NCBI RefSeq assembly: GCF_013055795.1
Contig: NZ_JABETO010000014.1
Coordinates: forward strand, 1-64,000
Origin: Streptomyces sp. I05A-00742
GTDB lineage: Bacteria; Actinomycetota; Actinomycetes; Streptomycetales; Streptomycetaceae
Length of the DNA: 64,000 bases
Reading direction: 5' to 3'
Shown here: positions 1 to 8,968 of the stretch, in pieces
Position numbering within the stretch: position 1 is the stretch's first letter
Layout of the letters: each line of letters begins with the position of its first letter
Notes under the pieces: generated by a model
Database searches by the model: none
The model's input: only the letters and a program-made list of their open reading frames with translations
What the model was told of the DNA's origin: nothing
Translations under genes and position numbers: made by a program

Positions 1-334
1 GGGCCTGGGGGGCGCCGGGCGGCGGAGGGGGCGCCTGCGGGTAGCCGTACCCGGGCGCTGCCGGGGGCTGCTGCGCGGGAGGCCCCGGCGGCATGGCCGG
101 CGGGGCGCCGAAGGCGGGTGCCGTCGGGGTGGGTCCCTGGGGCGCGCCGAAGCCGGGGGCGGCCGGGGGCGCGCCCTGCGGAGCGCCGAAACCGGGCACG
201 GTCGGGGGCGGATCCTGCGGAGGGCCGAAACCCGGCGCCGTCGGGGAGGGTTCCTGGGGCGCGCCGAAGCCTCCGGCCGGCTTCTCCGGGGGCACCCCCT
301 GCGGCGGCTGAGGCGGCTTGGGCGGCTGTGACAT
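1..334 (-). CDS. Pro/Gly-rich repeat protein, N-terminal part only
   Basis: The first about 111 residues of a protein whose remainder lies beyond the left edge. The ATG at 334 follows an AGGAAAG ribosome site. The sequence is low complexity, rich in Pro, Gly, Ala and Gln. From about residue 22 it contains 13-residue repeats built round a GFG-[AP]-PQ core (GFG at 22-24, 35-37, 48-50 and 61-63, then a variant AFG), visible in the DNA as a 39-bp period. No signal peptide or enzymatic motif falls inside the visible part. In streptomycetes such N-terminal regions often precede a membrane or beta-propeller domain, but nothing here decides that, so no function is assigned. It is read in the same direction as the ABC-F gene upstream of it, but a strong hairpin separates them, so cotranscription is unlikely. 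Confidence 0.75.
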   Translation of the reverse strand, partial: MSQPPKPPQPPQGVPPEKPAGGFGAPQEPSPTAPGFGPPQDPPPTVPGFGAPQGAPPAAPGFGAPQGPTPTAPAFGAPPAMPPGPPAQQPPAAPGYGYPQAPPPPPGAPQA

Positions 335-593
335 CAGCTTTCCTCATTTACGCGCGGAAGCCGCGGCCCGACCTGCCTCCCCCGCGATCCCGGTGGCGAA
401 CGGCCATCGGGAAGGAGCGCATCGGGTGCGGATCCCGCCAGTGAGCGGCAGGCGAGCGGGGGTTCTTTGTATCACTCTGCACCGACGGCGCACGGTTGGG
501 CGGCGGGGGCACGGACCCACCGATACCGGGCTGTGACGAGACCGTTGTGCCTTCGATGAGGGGCATCCGATCGCCGGGATCGCCGCTCACGCG

Positions 594-629
594 CGGCGGG
601 GCGGGACGGTGGTCCGTCCCGCCCCGCCG
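594..629 (-). terminator. Hairpin terminator after the ABC-F gene
   Basis: A perfect 16-bp GC-rich stem (594-609 paired with 614-629) with a TGGT loop lies about 19 bp beyond the ABC-F stop codon. There is no U-tract, as is usual for Streptomyces terminators. The rest of 335-647 shows no coding potential. Its left half (about 460-480) is less GC-rich and probably holds the promoter of the leftward Pro/Gly-rich gene. Confidence 0.7.
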
Positions 630-647
630 TGCGAGGACCGCTCCGGG

Positions 648-2453
648 TCACGCCTCGTCGGCCAGCTCCAGCCAGCGCGTCTCCAGTTCCTCGCGCTCGG
701 AGGCGAGTTCGCGCAGCTCGGCGTCGAGCTTGGCCACCGCCTCGAAATCGGTGGCCTGTTCGGCGATGCGCGCGTGGAGCTTCGCCTCCTGCTCGCTCAC
801 CTTGTCGAGCCGGCGCTCGATCTTCTGGAGCTCCTTCTTGGCCGCGCGGGCGTCGCCCGAACTCTTCTGCTTCGCCGCGGCCGCCGCCGCGACGGGGGCG
901 GGCGGCGCGGCGGCGTCCAGGACGGCCTGCCGGCGCTCCAGGTACTCGTCCAGGCCGCGCGGCAGCATCCGCAGGAAGCGGTCGCCCAGCAGCGCGAACA
1001 CCCGGTCCGTGGTGCGCTCGACGAAGTACCGGTCGTGGCTGATGACGACCATCGAGCCGGGCCAGCCGTCGAGCAGGTCCTCCAGCTGGGTCAGGGTCTC
1101 GATGTCGAGGTCGTTGGTGGGCTCGTCGAGGAAGAGGACGTTGGGCTCGTCCATCAGCAGCCGCAGCACCTGGAGCCGGCGGCGCTCACCACCGGAGAGG
1201 TCGCCGACGGGCGTCCACTGCTTCTCCTTGGTGAAGCCGAACTTCTCGCACAGCTGTCCCGCGGTCATCTCCCGGCCCTTGCCGAGGTCGACGCGGTCGC
1301 GCACCTGCTGGACGGCCTCCAGCACCCGCAGCGCGGGGTTGAGTTCGGTGACCTCCTGGGAGAGGTAGGCGAGCTTGACGGTCCTGCCGACCACGACCTT
1401 GCCGGCCGCGGGCTGCTTCTCGCCCTGTGTGCGGGCCGCCTCGGCGAGGGTGCGCAGCAGCGAGGTCTTGCCCGCGCCGTTGACGCCGACCAGGCCGATC
1501 CGGTCGCCGGGGCCCAACTGCCAGGTCAGGTGCTCGATGAGGACCTTCGGGCCGGCCTGGACGGTCACGTTCTCCAGGTCGAAGACGGTCTTGCCCAGCC
1601 GCGAGCTCGCGAACTTCATCAGCTCGGCGCTGTCACGCGGCGGCGGCACGTCCGCGATCAGCTCGTTGGCGGCCTCGATGCGGAAGCGCGGCTTGCTGGT
1701 GCGGGCCGGGGCGCCGCGGCGCAGCCAGGCGAGCTCCTTGCGCATCAGGTTCTGCCGCTTGGCCTCCTCGGTCGCGGCGATCCGCTCCCGCTCGGCCCGG
1801 GCGAAGACGTAGTCGCTGTAGCCGCCCTCGTAGTCGTGCACCGTGCCGCGCTGGACGTCCCACATCCGGGTGCACACCTGGTCGAGGAACCAGCGGTCGT
1901 GGGTGACGCAGACGAGCGCCGAGCGGCGGGCCCGCAGATGGCTCGCGAGCCAGGAGATGCCCTCGACGTCCAGGTGGTTGGTGGGCTCGTCGAGGACGAT
2001 GAGGTCCTGCTCGGCGATCAGCAGCTTGGCGAGCGCGATGCGGCGGCGCTCGCCGCCGGAGAGCGGGCCGATGACGGTGTCCAGGCCCTGTGGGAAGCCG
2101 GGCAGGTCGAGGCCGCCGAAGAGGCCGGTGAGCACGTCCCGGATCTTGGCGTTGCCGGCCCACTCGTGGTCGGCGAGATCGCCGATCACCTCGTGCCGCA
2201 CGGTGGCCTCGGGGTCGAGGGAGTCGTGCTGGGTGAGGACGCCGAGCCGCACGTGGCCCGCGTGGGTGACGCGGCCCTTGTCGGCGTCCTCCAGCTTGGC
2301 GAGGATGCGGATGAGTGTGGTCTTGCCGTCGCCGTTGCGGCCGACCACGCCGATCCGGTCGCCCTCGTTGACGCCGAGGGAGACGCCGTCGAGCAGCGCA
2401 CGGGTGCCGTACACCTTGTCGACGGCTTCCAGATTGACCAGGTTGGCTGCCAT
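648..2453 (-). CDS. ABC-F family ATPase (Uup/EttA-like)
   Basis: A 601-residue soluble protein with two ABC ATPase domains and no membrane segment. The first domain has Walker A GRNGDGKT at 38-45, signature LSGGE at 131-135 and Walker B at 151-156 followed by EPTNHLD. The second has Walker A GVNGAGKT at 323-330, signature LSGGE at 419-423 and EPTNDLD near 444-450. Between them, about 205-270, lies the charged linker typical of ABC-F proteins, and residues about 535-601 form the C-terminal coiled coil found in Uup-type members. ABC-F proteins act on the ribosome, as translation factors or antibiotic-protection proteins, rather than as transporters. The Uup-like C-terminus and core-genome setting argue for a housekeeping role, but resistance cannot be excluded from sequence alone. 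The next leftward gene is beyond a hairpin; the permease gene upstream is 97 bp away. Confidence 0.93.
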   Translation of the reverse strand: MAANLVNLEAVDKVYGTRALLDGVSLGVNEGDRIGVVGRNGDGKTTLIRILAKLEDADKGRVTHAGHVRLGVLTQHDSLDPEATVRHEVIGDLADHEWAGNAKIRDVLTGLFGGLDLPGFPQGLDTVIGPLSGGERRRIALAKLLIAEQDLIVLDEPTNHLDVEGISWLASHLRARRSALVCVTHDRWFLDQVCTRMWDVQRGTVHDYEGGYSDYVFARAERERIAATEEAKRQNLMRKELAWLRRGAPARTSKPRFRIEAANELIADVPPPRDSAELMKFASSRLGKTVFDLENVTVQAGPKVLIEHLTWQLGPGDRIGLVGVNGAGKTSLLRTLAEAARTQGEKQPAAGKVVVGRTVKLAYLSQEVTELNPALRVLEAVQQVRDRVDLGKGREMTAGQLCEKFGFTKEKQWTPVGDLSGGERRRLQVLRLLMDEPNVLFLDEPTNDLDIETLTQLEDLLDGWPGSMVVISHDRYFVERTTDRVFALLGDRFLRMLPRGLDEYLERRQAVLDAAAPPAPVAAAAAAKQKSSGDARAAKKELQKIERRLDKVSEQEAKLHARIAEQATDFEAVAKLDAELRELASEREELETRWLELADEA

Positions 2454-2550
2454 TCCGCTCCTCGCTCCGCGGTCTCCCCGTCAGGAGTCCTGTGGTCCTC
2501 CCTTCAGGATCCCACGGCCGCCGGGAAGTCCGGCCGGGGCGTCGCTCCCC

Positions 2551-5082
2551 TCACGCCTTCGCCGCCTCCACCGGGCGGGCGCGCAGGGCGGCCCAGGTGG
2601 GGACGAGCGTCGAGGCGAGCGTCACGACCCCGGCGGCGGCCACCACCGTGAGGTAGATCGAGAGGGGCCCGGACGGCAGGCAGGTGTCCGAGACGGACAG
2701 GTTGAACGGCACGAGCGTCGTGGCCGCCGCTGCGGTGCCGAGGATCAGGCCGACCGCGGTGACGTACAGGCTCTCGACCGACATCATCCGCAGGACCTGG
2801 CCCTTGGTGGTGCCCGTGAGCCGCAGGAGGGCGAATTCCCGGCGGCGGTTGCCGACCGAGACGACCGTCGAGTTGATGACGGAGAGGGTGGTGTAGGCGA
2901 CGAGCATGCCGACGATGAGGTAGTTCGCCCACATCTGGGTGCGGGTGTTCTCCTCGCGCTGGGCGTTCACCGCGTCCCGGTCGCTGACCTTCAGCCCGGG
3001 GTGCCGCGCGGCCAGCCGGTCCAGCTCGTCCATGAGCCGCTCGGCGGGGATGCCGGGCGCGGCCTTGACGAGGATCTGTGACGGCAGTCCCGCGGTGGTG
3101 TGCCGGGCGAGCAGTCCGGCGCTGGTGAGGGCCGTCTCGAAGCCCTCGCGGGCCGGGAAGAGGGCCACGATCCTGACCTTCACGGAAGCACCGTCGCCCA
3201 TCCGCAGCCCGACGGTGTCGCCGATCCCGCGGTGCATCCGGCGGGCGGCGGCCTCGGGGAGCGCGATGGTGTTCCCCTTGAGGTCGGCGAGCCGGCCGGC
3301 GGTCGGCCGGGTCGCGAGGACCTGCTCGGCGCCCTCGGCGTCCACCCCCTGGAGAGTCGTGCCGCGCTTGTTCTCCCCGCCGTCGTGCGGGTGTTCGGTG
3401 TACGCGGTGCTGGTGACGGACGCGCTCGCGCCGGCGACGCCGGGCAGCCGGCGCACGGCGGTCACCAGCGACGGGTCGACGCCGCCGGCCGCCGAGGTGA
3501 TCACCGCGTCGGCCCGCAGGTTCTCGGTGAACTCCCGGTCGGTGGCGGCGGCCACGCTGGTCTGGAGGTAGAGCATGCCGGTGGTGATGGCGGTCGCCAG
3601 CATCACCGGGGTGGCGACGGCCGCCGTACGGATCGCGCTGGACCGGCAGTTGAGGGCCGCCAGCCGGCCGGACGCGCCGGTCAGCAGGCGCACGGGCCAG
3701 TGCAGCAGGACGCTCACCAGCCTGGCGAACCACGGGCCCAGCAGCGAGAGGCCGATGACGCAGCACATCACCGTCGGGCCGGCGGTGCTCGCCGCCACCG
3801 GGCCGCGCAGGACGAGGGCGGTGACCAGCGCGAGGGCGGTGGCGCCGGCCAGGAACAGCAGCCCCAGGCCGAGCCGCACCGGATGGAACCAGCTCTGCCG
3901 CACGGCCGCCTCGCCCAGCGCCTCGACCGGCTTGGTGCGGACGGCCCGCAGGGTGCCGACGAGGGTGCCGACGACGGACGTCAGCAGGAGGGAGCCGTAC
4001 GCGGGCATGGCCGGTATCCAGCCCTGGCTGAACTCGACGGTCTCCGGGATCAGACCGGTCGCGGCCATCCGCTCGAACAGCCACCGGCCGAGCGCGGGTC
4101 CCGCGGGCCAGGCGGCCGCCCCGGCCAGCGCGGCGACCGCCAGGGTCTCGCCGAGCAGCATCCGGCGGACCTGGCCCGTGGTGGTGCCGACCGCCCGCAG
4201 CAGGGCGAGCTCCCGGAACCGCTGCTGGGCGGAGAGCCCGACGGTTCCGGCCACGACGAACATCGCCACGGTGACGCCCAGCCCGCCGAAGACCCCGGAG
4301 ATCGCCACCATGCCCTCGGCGCCCTCCACCGCCTCCGGGTGCTCCACCGCGCCCCGGTCGTCTCCGGTCAGCAGGGAGACCGGCTGCCCGTCGAGCGCCG
4401 CCTCCACGCCCTTGCGGACGGCGTCGACGTCCGCGCCGCGCTCGGTGACGACCGCGATGCCGGCAACCGTGCCCGGGTGGGCGGCGAGCCGGTCCGCGTC
4501 CGGCGCCGAGAAGAACAGCGTCCGCTGCGGCACCTCCCGCCCCGCGGCGGGCCGGGCCACACCGCTCACCCGGTACTCGGCCGCCCCGCCGTGGGCCGCC
4601 ACCCGCACCCGGTCACCGGCCTTCACGTGCGCGCTCCGGGCGAGGGCCGCGTCGAGCACCACCTCGCCGCGGCGCGGTGCGCCGCCCTCGGCGAACGCGT
4701 ACGGCGTCAGCGCCGCCGACTCCCAGGCATGCGCCTGCGCCGTCCCTCCCCCGTCCGGCAGCGCCACGTCGAACGTCCGCTCCCCCACGGCCGTGCGCAC
4801 CCCCGGCACCGCCTCGACCTCGCCCGTCAGCGCCGCCGGCAGCTCGACCCGCTCCGCCAGCACCAGCTGCTTCTTCTTGCCCGGCTGGTGGTGAATCCGG
4901 TCGCCCGTGACCAGGATCTGCGCTCCGGCGAGGCGCTGCGGCGGGACCTTGTTGCGGATCCCCGTCTCCATCAGGCCGCCACAGGCCATGACGATGGTCG
5001 CCCCGATGAACAGGGCGAGGAAGGTGGCGAGGAAGCCGCCGGTTCTGTGGCGGAGGGAGCGCAGTGCGAGCTTGCCGATCAT
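2551..5082 (-). CDS. FtsX-type ABC transporter permease
   Basis: An 843-residue membrane protein with duplicated FtsX/MacB-type permease architecture. A first helix at about 14-37 is followed by a large extracytoplasmic region. A first FtsX block begins near residue 257, with the characteristic sequence RELALLRAVGTT after a membrane helix. Several central helices lead to a second periplasmic region, and a second FtsX block lies near 715-843 with REFALLRLTGTT. I chose the ATG at 5082 because the protein then starts MIGKLALRSLRHR, the usual cytoplasmic lead-in; the upstream extension is low-complexity. Such permeases normally act with an ATPase of the LolD/MacB type to export lipids, peptides or signals, or to control cell-wall hydrolases. 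No partner ATPase is adjacent: the gene downstream is a soluble ABC-F protein, not a transporter ATPase. Confidence 0.88.
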   Translation of the reverse strand: MIGKLALRSLRHRTGGFLATFLALFIGATIVMACGGLMETGIRNKVPPQRLAGAQILVTGDRIHHQPGKKKQLVLAERVELPAALTGEVEAVPGVRTAVGERTFDVALPDGGGTAQAHAWESAALTPYAFAEGGAPRRGEVVLDAALARSAHVKAGDRVRVAAHGGAAEYRVSGVARPAAGREVPQRTLFFSAPDADRLAAHPGTVAGIAVVTERGADVDAVRKGVEAALDGQPVSLLTGDDRGAVEHPEAVEGAEGMVAISGVFGGLGVTVAMFVVAGTVGLSAQQRFRELALLRAVGTTTGQVRRMLLGETLAVAALAGAAAWPAGPALGRWLFERMAATGLIPETVEFSQGWIPAMPAYGSLLLTSVVGTLVGTLRAVRTKPVEALGEAAVRQSWFHPVRLGLGLLFLAGATALALVTALVLRGPVAASTAGPTVMCCVIGLSLLGPWFARLVSVLLHWPVRLLTGASGRLAALNCRSSAIRTAAVATPVMLATAITTGMLYLQTSVAAATDREFTENLRADAVITSAAGGVDPSLVTAVRRLPGVAGASASVTSTAYTEHPHDGGENKRGTTLQGVDAEGAEQVLATRPTAGRLADLKGNTIALPEAAARRMHRGIGDTVGLRMGDGASVKVRIVALFPAREGFETALTSAGLLARHTTAGLPSQILVKAAPGIPAERLMDELDRLAARHPGLKVSDRDAVNAQREENTRTQMWANYLIVGMLVAYTTLSVINSTVVSVGNRRREFALLRLTGTTKGQVLRMMSVESLYVTAVGLILGTAAAATTLVPFNLSVSDTCLPSGPLSIYLTVVAAAGVVTLASTLVPTWAALRARPVEAAKA

Positions 5083-5159
5083 GTCCCCGACAGTAGGTTC
5101 GGGGGTGGGGGGCGGCCTATGGGAGCAGCGGGTGGGTGTGGGGTGGGGTTTTCCCCAGT

Positions 5160-5325
5160 CCCGCCCTTTCACCGCGCGCGTCCTCAAGCGCCGGACGGGC
5201 TGAAGTGCGGGCCCGGGCGCGAAATCCAGCCCGTCCGGCGCTTGAGGACAACCGCGCGGAGCGCGGTTTCAGGGGGCGCGGGGCCCTCCCCGCAGAAACG
5301 GTGAAAGGGCGGGCCCGGGGCCCAC
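5160..5325. repeat. Dispersed intergenic hairpin repeat, copy A
   Basis: Copy of a repeat found four times in this window. Two inverted 23-bp arms (5180-5202 and 5227-5249, perfect) flank a 24-nt loop. They are followed by a smaller GCGC-type hairpin at 5250-5267 and the conserved tail with GAAACGGTGAAAGGG. It lies between the FtsX permease start and the penicillin-binding protein stop. The position suggests transcription termination or mRNA 3-prime protection; that role is inferred. Confidence 0.85.
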
Positions 5326-5332
5326 AACCCCC

Positions 5333-6949
5333 TCACCCCACCCGCAGCACCGCCGCCACCACCGGCCCCGCCGAATCACCCCCATGACCACCCCGCGGAA
5401 CAACCGCCGCCGCGGCGACATCACCGCGGTAGCCGGTGAACCACCCATTGGGCCGCTCCTGATTGTCGACCTCCGCCGAACCGGTCTTGGCGCCCACGAC
5501 CCCGCCGAGCCCGGCCATCGCGTTGCGGCCCGTGCCGGAGACCGCGGTGAGCCGCATCATGGCGCGGAGGTCGTCGGCGACGGGGGCGGGCAGGGAGCGG
5601 GAGGAGCGGGCCAGGCGGAGGCCGAACTTGTCGGGGTCGACGAAGTGGGGCTGGCGGAAGGTGCCGTCGCGGACGGTGGCGGCGACGGAGGCCATGGTGA
5701 GGGGGTTCATCTGCACCTGGCCCTGGCCGATCATCGCGGCCGCCTTGCCGGCGCCGCCGTCGGCGGGCACCTTGCCGTCGAAGGTGGTCACGCCGGTCTG
5801 CCAGTCGCCGCCGATGCCGAAGACGTCCCGGGATTCGGCGGCGAGGTCGCCGTCGGATATCCGGCCGGCGAGGGAGACGAAGGCGGTGTTGCAGGAGGCG
5901 GCGAAGTCCTGGGCAAAGGTGGCCCGTTCGTTCTCGCTGTCCTCCAGGTTGTGGAACTGCTTGCCGTAGGTGACGTACTTGGGACAGGGAAGGGGCTGGT
6001 TCGCCCGGGCCTTGCCCCGCTCCAGCAGCATCGCGGCGGTGACGACCTTCATGGTGGAGCCGGGCGCGGTCCGGCCCAGCAGGGCCGCGTTGAACCCGGC
6101 CTTCCGCGCGCCGGTGTCGGCGACGGCCAGGATCTCCCCGGTGCTCGGCCGGAGGACCACCACCGAGGCCTCGGGCCGCGCGGCCACGGCCGCCTCGGCA
6201 GCCCGCTGCACCCGCGCGTCCAGGGTCGTCCGCAGCTCGGCCTTGTCTCCTTCACTCACCACGTGCAGCGTCTTCCCGTCCCCCTGCGCGCCGGGCGCCT
6301 CCGCCCGCACCTCCACGTGCGGCCGCTTCCCGGTCGCCTTCTCGCCGAACCGCTTGCGCAGCTCGGGCAGGACGGCCGTGAGCGAGGGGTGGTCCTTGGG
6401 GTCGAGCGCCTTGCCGTCGCGGTCGGTGACGGTGATCCGGGACGCGGGGCCAGGACCGGTCGTCAGGGTCTCGCCGCGGGCGAGCCGGGGGTGCAGGACC
6501 GTCGGCTGCCAGTCCACGACGGCCCGTCCGCTCGTCCGGCCGCGCACGACGGCGAGCGAGGACGCGTACGTCCACGTCGAGGTCTGTTCCTTGTGGACGA
6601 CCTCGGCGGTGACGGTGAACGGCACCTTCGACCCCGTGGCGGCCCCCTGCCCGAACGTGACCTTCCGTACGTGGGCATCGTCGCGGTACCCGGTCAGCGC
6701 GGCCGAGGCCGCCGGGGTGTTGTCGGTCAGGGCCGCGGCCTCGTCGACGTTCCCCCGGGACCACGCGGCGAGGAACTCCTTTGCCGTCCGCTCGACTTCC
6801 GACGCCTTCGGTGGACCGGTCTCCGCCGGGGCCGCCTCCCGGCGCGTGGTGCCCTCGACATCGTCCACCAGGGTGTACGCCGCGTACCCGGCGCCCCCCA
6901 GCACCGCCGCGGCCACCACGCCCACCACTGCCTTCGCTCTCGCACCCAT
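5333..6949 (-). CDS. Class B penicillin-binding protein (transpeptidase)
   Basis: A 538-residue peptidoglycan D,D-transpeptidase. An N-terminal signal anchor (about 5-27) places the protein outside the membrane. Residues about 50-165 resemble the NTF2-like MecA_N domain found in PBP2a-type proteins. The transpeptidase domain carries all three active-site motifs: S298-T-M-K301, S352-C-N354 and K488-T-G490. No glycosyltransferase domain is present, so it belongs to class B and should cross-link rather than polymerise glycan. The ATG at 6949 begins MGARAKAVVG, immediately ahead of the hydrophobic anchor. A perfect hairpin lies in the presumed 5-prime leader. Its role in division, sporulation or stress cannot be told from sequence. 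Confidence 0.92.
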   Translation of the reverse strand: MGARAKAVVGVVAAAVLGGAGYAAYTLVDDVEGTTRREAAPAETGPPKASEVERTAKEFLAAWSRGNVDEAAALTDNTPAASAALTGYRDDAHVRKVTFGQGAATGSKVPFTVTAEVVHKEQTSTWTYASSLAVVRGRTSGRAVVDWQPTVLHPRLARGETLTTGPGPASRITVTDRDGKALDPKDHPSLTAVLPELRKRFGEKATGKRPHVEVRAEAPGAQGDGKTLHVVSEGDKAELRTTLDARVQRAAEAAVAARPEASVVVLRPSTGEILAVADTGARKAGFNAALLGRTAPGSTMKVVTAAMLLERGKARANQPLPCPKYVTYGKQFHNLEDSENERATFAQDFAASCNTAFVSLAGRISDGDLAAESRDVFGIGGDWQTGVTTFDGKVPADGGAGKAAAMIGQGQVQMNPLTMASVAATVRDGTFRQPHFVDPDKFGLRLARSSRSLPAPVADDLRAMMRLTAVSGTGRNAMAGLGGVVGAKTGSAEVDNQERPNGWFTGYRGDVAAAAVVPRGGHGGDSAGPVVAAVLRVG

Positions 6950-6966
6950 CGCGGGTCCCCTCCCCT

Positions 6967-6989
6967 TCCGCGGCCCGGACGGCCGCGGA
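6967..6989 (-). promoter_or_regulatory. Leader hairpin upstream of the penicillin-binding protein
   Basis: A perfect inverted repeat of 9 bp (6967-6975 with 6981-6989, loop of 5) starts 18 bp upstream of the ATG. Further upstream on the minus strand, TACTGT around 7010 is a possible -10. The hairpin may affect translation or mRNA stability; this is inference. A second short stem (GTGACG...CGTCAC, about 7040-7062) lies just beyond the pmt stop and may end pmt transcription. Confidence 0.4.
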
Positions 6990-7090
6990 TCCCTCTTGAC
7001 TCAGCACAGTACGGGAGGGCACTGACAACGCACCCACAGTGACGGCGGTGAGTAGCGTCACGCAACTGACTTACGGGGAAGGGGAGATCG

Positions 7091-8869
7091 TCAGATCCAG
7101 GTGTCGAGCCACATCCGGTTGCGCCACGCGTCCAGGGGGATCGCCTGGCCCGTGTAGATGGGGAAGAAGTAGATGAAGTTCCAGGCGATGAGCAGGAACA
7201 GGGCGCCCGCCCCAACCACTCCCGCCACCCTCCGGCGTTCGGACGAGTTCCGTGGTCCCGCGATCACCCCGAGCATCATCGTCACCGCGAGACACAGGAA
7301 GGGCACGAACACGACGGTGTAGAAGTCGAAGATGGTCCGCTCCTGCCACTTGAACCACGGCAGCAGGCCCGCGGCCACTCCGCAGAGGATCGCGCCCCCG
7401 CGCCAGTCGCGGCGGAAGAACCAGCGGTAGAGCAGGTACACCAGCGCGAAGCAGGCGGCCCACCACAGGATCGGGGTGCCCAGCGCCAGGACCTCGCGCG
7501 CGCACTTGTCGCCGGCGTCCACCGGACAGCCGTCCGTGCCGGGGCTCGGCGACTCGTAGAAGTAGGAGACGGGACGGCCCTGGACCAGCCAGCTCCAGGG
7601 GTTCGACTGGTACGTGTGGGGCGAGGAGAGGGTGGTGTTGAAGTGCCACACCTCGTGCTCGTAGTGCCACAGGCTGCGCAGCGGGTTGAGGACGCCGTCG
7701 AGGAACCCGTCCGTTCCGTATCCGCCCTCGGTCTCCGCCCAGTGCCGGTAGTAGCCGCTGTGCTGCCACCCCTGCTCCTTGCTGTACGTACCGCTGTGGG
7801 CGAACCAGCCCGCCCAGGTGGCGAGGTAGGTCACGACCGCCACCGGCACGGTGGCGAGGAACGCCCACGGCGCGTCCCGCCGCAGCATCGCGCGCCACGG
7901 GCGGTGGGCCCCGGCCAGGCGGCGGGAGCCGACGTCCCAGAGGACGATCAGCACCCCGAACGCCGCCAGATAGACCGCGCCGTTCCACTTCGTGGCCGCC
8001 GCCAGGCCGAGGAACACCCCGGCGGCGATCCGCCACGGCCGCCACCCGAGCCGGAGACGGCCGCCGACCAGCGGGTCGGGGCGCACCTCGCCCTCCCCGA
8101 GCTCGGGCGCGTCCGGCAGCGCGGCGGCCAGCCGCGCCCGGGTCCGGTCCCGGTCGACCAGCACACAGCCGAACGCGGCCAGCACGAAGAACATCAGCAC
8201 CAGGTCGAGCAGCGAGGTGCGGCTCATCACGAAGTGCATGCCGTCCATGGCCATCAGCGCGCCCGCGACACAGCCCAGGAGCGTGGAGCGGAAGAGCCGC
8301 CGGCCGATGCGGCACAGCATCAGCACGGACAGCGTGCCGAGCAGCGCGAGCATGAAGCGCCAGCCGAAGGGCGTCAGCCCGAAGAAGTGCTCGCCCAGAC
8401 CGATGACCCACTTGCCCGCCGGCGGGTGGACCACGTACGAGGGCACGTCGGCGATGTGGTCGTAGCCCCGGATGATCCGGTCGTTGAGGTCCTTGTCCTC
8501 CGGCCACTTGGCCTCGTAGCCGTACTTCCAGAGCGCCCAGGCGTCCTTGGCGTAGTACGTCTCGTCGAATATCACCGCCCGGGGGCTGCCCAGGTTGTGG
8601 AACCGGGCCAGTCCGGCGAGCAGCGTGACCAGCAGCGGCCCGAGCCAGCCCAGGGAGCGCGCCAGCAGCCGGGCGGGCCCCGGCGGCACCCCCAGCGCCG
8701 CCCACACCCCGGCGCCCGGCTCGCGGTACGGCGGGACGAGCCGCTCCCGCACGCCGCCCGGGCGCTCGGGGGCCACGTAGCCGAAGCGGCGCAGCCGGTT
8801 CTGCCACGGGGGCGGCTGTCCGGCCGCCGTGCGGCTCGGCCGGCCTTGGGTAGCGGTGTCACTGGTCAC
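7091..8869 (-). CDS. pmt: Dolichyl-phosphate-mannose-protein mannosyltransferase (Pmt)
   Basis: A 592-residue polytopic membrane enzyme of the PMT family that transfers mannose from polyprenyl-phosphate mannose to Ser/Thr of secreted proteins as they leave the cell. The sequence shows the family hallmarks: an early membrane helix followed by an extracytoplasmic loop with acidic FDETYYAKDAW, repeated aromatic-rich membrane segments, and the C-terminal four-helix PMT block ending in the WLDTWI tail. I chose the GTG at 8869 (protein begins VTSDTATQG) because longer forms add only low-complexity sequence antisense to rsmI. A TACGAT -10 box 6 nt upstream suggests leaderless transcription. It is divergent from rsmI. 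In actinomycetes this pathway glycosylates lipoproteins and cell-wall enzymes. Confidence 0.94.
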   Translation of the reverse strand: MTSDTATQGRPSRTAAGQPPPWQNRLRRFGYVAPERPGGVRERLVPPYREPGAGVWAALGVPPGPARLLARSLGWLGPLLVTLLAGLARFHNLGSPRAVIFDETYYAKDAWALWKYGYEAKWPEDKDLNDRIIRGYDHIADVPSYVVHPPAGKWVIGLGEHFFGLTPFGWRFMLALLGTLSVLMLCRIGRRLFRSTLLGCVAGALMAMDGMHFVMSRTSLLDLVLMFFVLAAFGCVLVDRDRTRARLAAALPDAPELGEGEVRPDPLVGGRLRLGWRPWRIAAGVFLGLAAATKWNGAVYLAAFGVLIVLWDVGSRRLAGAHRPWRAMLRRDAPWAFLATVPVAVVTYLATWAGWFAHSGTYSKEQGWQHSGYYRHWAETEGGYGTDGFLDGVLNPLRSLWHYEHEVWHFNTTLSSPHTYQSNPWSWLVQGRPVSYFYESPSPGTDGCPVDAGDKCAREVLALGTPILWWAACFALVYLLYRWFFRRDWRGGAILCGVAAGLLPWFKWQERTIFDFYTVVFVPFLCLAVTMMLGVIAGPRNSSERRRVAGVVGAGALFLLIAWNFIYFFPIYTGQAIPLDAWRNRMWLDTWI

Positions 8870-8875
8870 CGCGCC

Positions 8876-8881
8876 ATCGTA
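8876..8881 (-). promoter_or_regulatory. -10 box for leaderless pmt transcript
   Basis: Reading leftward, TACGAT is followed by 6 nt and then the GTG start, so transcription should begin at or next to the start codon. No ribosome site is visible. Confidence 0.5.
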
Positions 8882-8968
8882 GGGAACCGGCCGGTGCGGA
8901 CGCCGGGGAGCGCGCGGTGGCGGCCCGGCGCCCCGGGGCGCCCGGGGGGCGCCTGCGAGGATGGGGGC

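Noticed and set aside
609..2651. A 680-codon plus-strand open frame over the ABC-F gene
   Set aside because: It is the antisense shadow of the ABC-F gene, with Ala/Gly/Leu/Glu-rich composition and no motif; the minus strand shows complete ABC motifs.
7616..8968. Long upstream extension of rsmI in the same frame
   Set aside because: It is antisense to pmt and lacks a ribosome site; the GTG at 8969 gives the normal family length and start.
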